From: Erwinia phyllosphaerae
Lineage (GTDB): Bacteria; Pseudomonadota; Gammaproteobacteria; Enterobacterales; Enterobacteriaceae
Reading direction: 5' to 3'
Assembly (NCBI RefSeq): GCF_019132875.1
Contig: NZ_JAHSPF010000011.1
Location: forward strand, 62,001-126,000
Length of the DNA: 64,000 nucleotides
A program made the translations under genes and the position numbers. The notes beneath the pieces are model-generated. The model had not been told where the DNA came from. It saw only the letters and a program-made list of their open reading frames with translations, and made no database searches. Numbering within the stretch: position 1 is the stretch's first letter; each line of letters opens with the position of its first letter. Positions 60,013 through 64,000 of this stretch are shown in pieces.

Positions 60013-61763
60013 GCCTGCTCCGCCTGACGGACACTGGCAACAATCACGCCAGTCTCATGTTGGTGCAGAGCACGCAAGCGATACTCGCCTGACGCTGCCG
60101 GTATAATCACGGTTTCGGCGTAGTGGACAGTAAAGGACTCAAACTGGTTAGCAGGACTTTCAATCAGTACGGCCTGGCCCTCGACCAGATTTAACATCTG
60201 GAATTCGCCGCCGGTATTTAGCGTTACCGCACCGTTAATCCAGTAACGACGGGTCTCAATAAATTCCAGCTCATGCAGCCCTGTGCGCTCGCTGCGCCAT
60301 TCTGCATGTTCTTCCAGCGGCGTAATGACATTGACCAGTTCACGACGGCACCACTCGGTGTCTCGTTCTTCGCGCATTACCTTTTTGCCGTGGTTGAGGT
60401 GCACCGGGCGTGGCTTGCCGTCCAGTCCCAGACGGCCCCAGTCCCACAATTTAAAGGTGAAAATATAGGGCGTCGCGGAGATTTCCAGAATCATTGCGTT
60501 GCTGCCCGAGCAGTGTACGGTGCCGGAAGGGATCAGCAGATGATCGTGCTTCTTTACCGGGAACTGGTTGACGTATTTTTCAGCATCGAAAGTGCCGGTT
60601 TGCTGTGCTTCTTCCAGCGCCGTAACTAACTCTTCCTGTTTTACTCCCGTCCGCAATCCCAGCCACACGCTGGCATCGCTGCCCGCATCAAGGATGTAAT
60701 AACTCTCATCCTGGGTATAGTGCATGCCGAAATTTTGCTGGATATAGTCGGTGGAAGGATGCACCTGCAGGCTGAGGTTGCCGCCCGACATGGTGTCGAG
60801 GAAGTCAAAGCGAATCGGGAACTCTGCGCCAAAGCGTGCATAGTTGCGTTGGCCGAGCAGCGCTTCCGGGCGCGCCAGCACCAGATTGATGGCGGGCATG
60901 GTGATGGCTGTCGCAGCAAATTTTAGCGTCAGGCTGTTCTCTTCCGGTACGCCATCAAAGCACCATGCGTAGTTTTTTTCGCCCGGCGGTAAATCACAGA
61001 CCTCTTCCATCCACTTTCCTCCCCAGACACCGGGATCGAAAAACGGATTGAGGCGGAAAGGGGTTTTAAGGCAAGCATCCAGACCGGCGTGAAAGGCGGC
61101 GTTATCGATCATTGCCGCCGGCTGCGCCAGGACATCAAGGTAAAAATCAAAGCGTGTGAACAGCTCGCGCTTATGACGATCGGCAACCCGCCACTCCCAG
61201 AAGAAGCCACGCTTATATTTTCTCAGAATGTCTTCATCTGGATTTTCTGCCTGCCAGTTGCTACTGCCGGCCCGCCAGTCGAGCTGTCGCTGCCAGCGCG
61301 GGTAGTCGGCATAAATCAGGACATCACCTTCAACCAGCAGTGCCGCGCCAGTGCCCATCACTACGCGTAACCCCTTCGTTGCCGCAACGCTATTCTTCAT
61401 CTTTTCCGACGTGCCAGGGAGTAGATAATCTGCCAGCTTCGCGCAGCTCATCACGCCAAAAACGCGATCGTCGGTCAGCGTATCTGCCAGACGGGCTTCC
61501 AGTTCGGCCCCTTGCATAAAGCAGCTATCGGCATCAAACCAGCTGGCATTGCGGAACACCGCTGTGGCACCCAATGCGGATTTGATAGCGGAAAGGCTAA
61601 CGCCGGGATAACAATCGATGACGACGATTGCATTCTCACGAGCCGACAGTTTTTTAATGATTTGTTCTGCGACAGGCTGCCACCCCTGATAAGCGCTATT
61701 CACGCCATTTACCTTTACGGCCGGAAACTTGTCGTAGTTAACGGGATGTTTCAGATAACCCAT
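60009..61763 (-). CDS. Two-domain class I mannose-6-phosphate isomerase-like protein
   Basis: A 584-residue protein. Residues about 245-584 form a ManA-type cupin region: GGNLSLQVHPSTDYIQQNF (split) and HDHLLIPSGTVHCSGS hold the zinc ligands, and TPYIFTFKLWDWGRLGLDG is the class I signature zone. Residues about 25-230 form an additional domain (NAIVVIDCYPGVSLSAIKSAL) that looks like a P-loop sugar or nucleoside kinase fold whose Walker A Lys is lost. Ordinary ManA has about 390 residues and no such domain. First gene of the unit transcribed toward the epimerase and PTS genes. Expected reaction: mannose-6-phosphate (or a relative) to fructose-6-phosphate. Confidence 0.82.
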   Translation of the reverse strand: MGYLKHPVNYDKFPAVKVNGVNSAYQGWQPVAEQIIKKLSARENAIVVIDCYPGVSLSAIKSALGATAVFRNASWFDADSCFMQGAELEARLADTLTDDRVFGVMSCAKLADYLLPGTSEKMKNSVAATKGLRVVMGTGAALLVEGDVLIYADYPRWQRQLDWRAGSSNWQAENPDEDILRKYKRGFFWEWRVADRHKRELFTRFDFYLDVLAQPAAMIDNAAFHAGLDACLKTPFRLNPFFDPGVWGGKWMEEVCDLPPGEKNYAWCFDGVPEENSLTLKFAATAITMPAINLVLARPEALLGQRNYARFGAEFPIRFDFLDTMSGGNLSLQVHPSTDYIQQNFGMHYTQDESYYILDAGSDASVWLGLRTGVKQEELVTALEEAQQTGTFDAEKYVNQFPVKKHDHLLIPSGTVHCSGSNAMILEISATPYIFTFKLWDWGRLGLDGKPRPVHLNHGKKVMREERDTEWCRRELVNVITPLEEHAEWRSERTGLHELEFIETRRYWINGAVTLNTGGEFQMLNLVEGQAVLIESPANQFESFTVHYAETVIIPAASGEYRLRALHQHETGVIVASVRQAEQA

Positions 61764-61777
61764 AGTCCGCCTCTTTA

Positions 61778-61791
61778 GTTAAACGATTAAC
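61778..61791. promoter_or_regulatory. LacI-type operator before the isomerase gene
   Basis: GTTAAACGATTAAC, 14 bp with GTTAA/TTAAC arms, 15 bases upstream of the ATG of the isomerase gene, a position that would block initiation. A weaker copy, GTAAATCGAATAAT, lies at 61966-61979. Confidence 0.75.
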
Positions 61792-62378
61792 CTTTAATTG
61801 GTGAGGAGTCTAAACTAAAATAAATTCTTTAAACAGAGGCTGAATTTAGGGTGAATTAAATATCTTTTTGATTTTAAATTGTTTTAATAAAAAGGGCGGT
61901 GCCAGCAATAACGTAATTCGTGATCGTGGTCAGAACTTTAATTGAGGATGTTCGACAGTAAAAAGGTAAATCGAATAATCTTGTTTCCTTTTATTCCGGA
62001 TTTTACAGAGTAGAACCAGCAGCGAGCCATTTTACGACCGGTACAGCAGCCAGCGTTTTAGCAAACCAGGGTTCTGTGACCGTGACTTCGGCTAACGAGG
62101 GGGACCTGCCTGAGTACGTAGTATGAAGCACATTCACGCCGCGCCGTGGACGAAAGTTGACGAGCGAGATTGAATCGTGGAGGGCGATTTGAGTGCGGAC
62201 ATACGTACAAAACATTCTTGACGACATTTTCCCGCATTGTTACCGTTGCCCGCGGTCCCGGGAGCGTGTTTTCTACTGACCCGATATCGTCAGTCAGTGG
62301 TCAGGGCCATGCTTGTTACTCTTGCGGTTGCGGGCGTCGGCGCGTTTACAGGCATCTTTTAGTGGAGTGTGATAAAGC
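61792..62378. other. Divergent control region between the isomerase and LacI genes
   Basis: About 590 bases. The first 190 are AT-rich promoter-like sequence with the weak LacI-type site at 61966. From about 62010 to 62350 the sequence is more GC-rich and protein-like in places (short frames of about 70 residues on both strands) but no family is recognised. It may be a remnant inserted between regulator and operon. Confidence 0.4.
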
Positions 62379-63395
62379 ATGACAAAACGTGCGACGGTCG
62401 TCGATGTTGCAGCACTGGCTAACGTTTCGGTGGCCACAGTATCGAACGTTATCAGTAACCGGGCGGGCAAAGTCTCAGCAAAAACCCGCCAGCGCGTCCT
62501 TGATGCAATTAACACGCTTAACTATACCTATAACGAAACGGCCGCCACGCTCAGAAGTAACAAGTCCAATATCATTGGGCTTGTTATTCATGATTTGAGT
62601 AATCCGTATTACACCGAGCTGCTCGCCAGAGTTAACCGCAAGCTGGCGAAAAAAGGGTATGCCACCATTCTGGCCTGTTCGGATGAAAGTCTTGAAAGCC
62701 AGCAGGAGTATCTGCATCTGATGCAGCGCCACAATGCGCTTGCCGTGCTGTTGTGTCCGACCTGGGATACAACGCGTGAGCACCTTGAGGCCTGGCGTAA
62801 TCTCACACCAACCGTCACCTTCCTGCGCCCAACCGGCAGTCACGACAGCGATTTTATTGGTATTGATAACTACCAGGCTGCTTACGATATTACCCATCGT
62901 TTAATCCAGGATGGCCATAAAAATATTGCCTTTATGGGGGGAAGCCAGAATTCGCGTCTGCGGCGGCAACGCCTGCAGGGCTGGAAGGATGCTCATGAAG
63001 ACTGTGGGCTGGACTGGCATGAATCTCGCGCGGTTTACTGCGCTTCAAGCATCAGCGCCGGGAGCAAGGCTACCTTAGCGCTGTTTAACGCTGACGAAGC
63101 CATAACAGCATTCGTTTGCTATCAGGACGTGGTCGCCTTTGGTGCCATGAATGCGCTGCAGTATCTGGGTAAAAAGCCGGGCGAAGAGATTGCGGTAACG
63201 GGTTTTGATGGTCTGAGCGACGCAGAGGGATGGCTGCCTTCACTGACCACGGCAGAGGTCCAGATCGATTTGCTCGCTGATAATATCGTGGAGCGCCTGC
63301 TTAACAGGTTACAGAAGCCGGATGAACCTGCCAGCGCAACGCTTTTACATGCACAGATTCACTGGCGGAATTCATCGAATTTTAGAAAGGATTGA
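62379..63395 (+). CDS. LacI-family repressor of the PTS/isomerase locus
   Basis: A 338-residue regulator. The N-terminal HTH VDVAALANVSVATVSNVISN (residues 8-27) with hinge NYTYNETAATLRSNKS is followed by a sugar-binding-protein-like effector domain (NIIGLVIHDLSNPYYTEL and so on), ending in NSSNFRKD. Divergent from the sugar operon and surrounded by matching palindromes. The inducer is probably the imported sugar phosphate or the free sugar. Confidence 0.93.
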   Translation: MTKRATVVDVAALANVSVATVSNVISNRAGKVSAKTRQRVLDAINTLNYTYNETAATLRSNKSNIIGLVIHDLSNPYYTELLARVNRKLAKKGYATILACSDESLESQQEYLHLMQRHNALAVLLCPTWDTTREHLEAWRNLTPTVTFLRPTGSHDSDFIGIDNYQAAYDITHRLIQDGHKNIAFMGGSQNSRLRRQRLQGWKDAHEDCGLDWHESRAVYCASSISAGSKATLALFNADEAITAFVCYQDVVAFGAMNALQYLGKKPGEEIAVTGFDGLSDAEGWLPSLTTAEVQIDLLADNIVERLLNRLQKPDEPASATLLHAQIHWRNSSNFRKD

Positions 63396-63941
63396 TAACA
63401 ACAGCAGAACCGGCGGGAACGACATTGCCCGTGTGGTGCGTGCTGGTGATTGAAAATGAACAGTGTCAGCATCAACTTTCAGCGTTATCCGACACTATCT
63501 CGATTTTAGGGTGCGGTCTTGACGTGCAATGAGCATCCAGCTCTGTTCTGCGCTGCCTGTTAAGGAGATAGGGATAGCTAGGGCTACCGATGCCGGTGAG
63601 AGCCAGACACTGTCGCGCAACGCCTGATATCCTGCTCATGGATCGTGAGTTGTTTGATCAATATGCCAGCCATAGCGACGTTCCTGAACCGGTAAAAGCG
63701 CAGCAAGCAATACCTGATGACTTGCTTAATGAAGAGTCGATTTTTATCGCCACTTGACCCGTTTGCCACGTGGTCGTCTGGAGCGGGAATTCTTGCCTGC
63801 GGGAATAGTGGAAGGGGAACGGGTCATGTGGCAGAAGGCGTTATATAAGGCCGAAGGATCCATCAGTATCCTTAGCAATCTATCGGATATTTGGTAGATG
63901 CGGTATGTTATAACCAAATATTTTCAGCCTGAGGAATCTGT
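63396..63941. other. Degraded or non-coding region
   Basis: About 545 bases with no intact gene. Two short frames adjoin each other out of phase: 63638-63757 (MDRELFDQYASHS...EESIFIAT) and an open frame from about 63733 to 63895 (...TRLPRGRLEREFLPAGIVEG...SNLSDIW). They read like two parts of one frameshifted gene, but I do not recognise the family. Confidence 0.4.
63638..63895 (+). pseudogene. Possible frameshifted gene remnant, family unknown
   Basis: First part: a 39-residue frame from ATG 63638 that ends at TGA 63757. Second part: a frame two bases later, continuing as TRLPRGRLEREFLPAGI to TAG at about 63895. Both have ordinary protein-like composition. One indel near 63755 would fuse them. 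The assignment as a pseudogene is inference. Confidence 0.3.
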
Positions 63942-64000
63942 ATGCCTTTGCAAATAAAAGACATTATAGATCTGCAAACCCTTGTCGAGTCGGAACAGGT
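63942..64000 (+). CDS. Start of a gene cut by the window end
   Basis: ATG 63942 with GAGGAATC 6 bases upstream opens a frame MPLQIKDIIDLQTLVESEQ that runs to the last base without a stop. Too short to identify. Confidence 0.5.
   Translation, partial: MPLQIKDIIDLQTLVESEQ

Overview
The window looks like chromosome of a gammaproteobacterium of the order Enterobacterales, most likely Erwiniaceae (Erwinia, Pantoea or Mixta-like). Many genes are near copies of E. coli ones: sbmA, treF, yceI, the ytfH/qorB pair, nlp/sfsB, umuD and the puu putrescine genes. A three-subunit membrane gluconate 2-dehydrogenase adds a trait common in Erwiniaceae. The genus is an inference; there is no rRNA or tRNA gene to anchor it.

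Layout. 1-11.3 kb: a one-polypeptide dihydroxyacetone kinase, a 36-bp tandem palindromic array, the peptide importer SbmA, a large PAS-PAS-PAS-PAS-GGDEF-EAL protein and the gluconate dehydrogenase operon. 11.5-28.2 kb: ordinary accessory metabolism, with GNAT acetyltransferases, LysR, LuxR and HxlR regulators, MFS, LysE and NCS1 transporters, reductases, trehalase and YceI. 28.2-32.1 kb: a class II microcin-type secretion cassette, made of a C39-peptidase ABC exporter, an HlyD/CvaA adaptor and a 118-residue Gly-rich precursor whose leader ends in Ser-Gly-Ala. 32.2-38.0 kb: a compact chaperone-usher fimbrial operon with a membrane-anchored winged-helix regulator. 38.3-39.2 kb: an SOS-controlled umuD without umuC. 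39.3-48.2 kb: a rearranged puu pathway (puuE, puuP, puuA, puuD, puuR, puuB) with no puuC, flanked by a MocR regulator whose 3' end runs into a 43-bp tandem array. 48.2-50.6 kb: a three-gene operon of regulator, VUT/YhhQ transporter and QueF. 51-55.7 kb: small DNA-binding proteins and a sugar-acid module (MFS, GntR, RspA/ManD-like dehydratase). 55.9-63.4 kb: a mannose-family PTS (IIA-IIB-IIC-IID) with an AGE-family epimerase and a two-domain mannose-6-phosphate-isomerase-like protein, facing a LacI regulator and sharing several GTTAA-TTAAC palindromes. The last 600 bp look degraded and end in a truncated gene.

The strongest candidate for an undescribed system is the microcin-like cassette, which has no recognisable immunity gene. 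Next are the umuD plus degenerate S24-like pair without a polymerase, the preQ0 salvage operon under a catalytically altered S24 regulator, and a full-length trehalase that appears to start at AUC. All functional calls come from reading the sequence and from memory of protein families; no database search was run.
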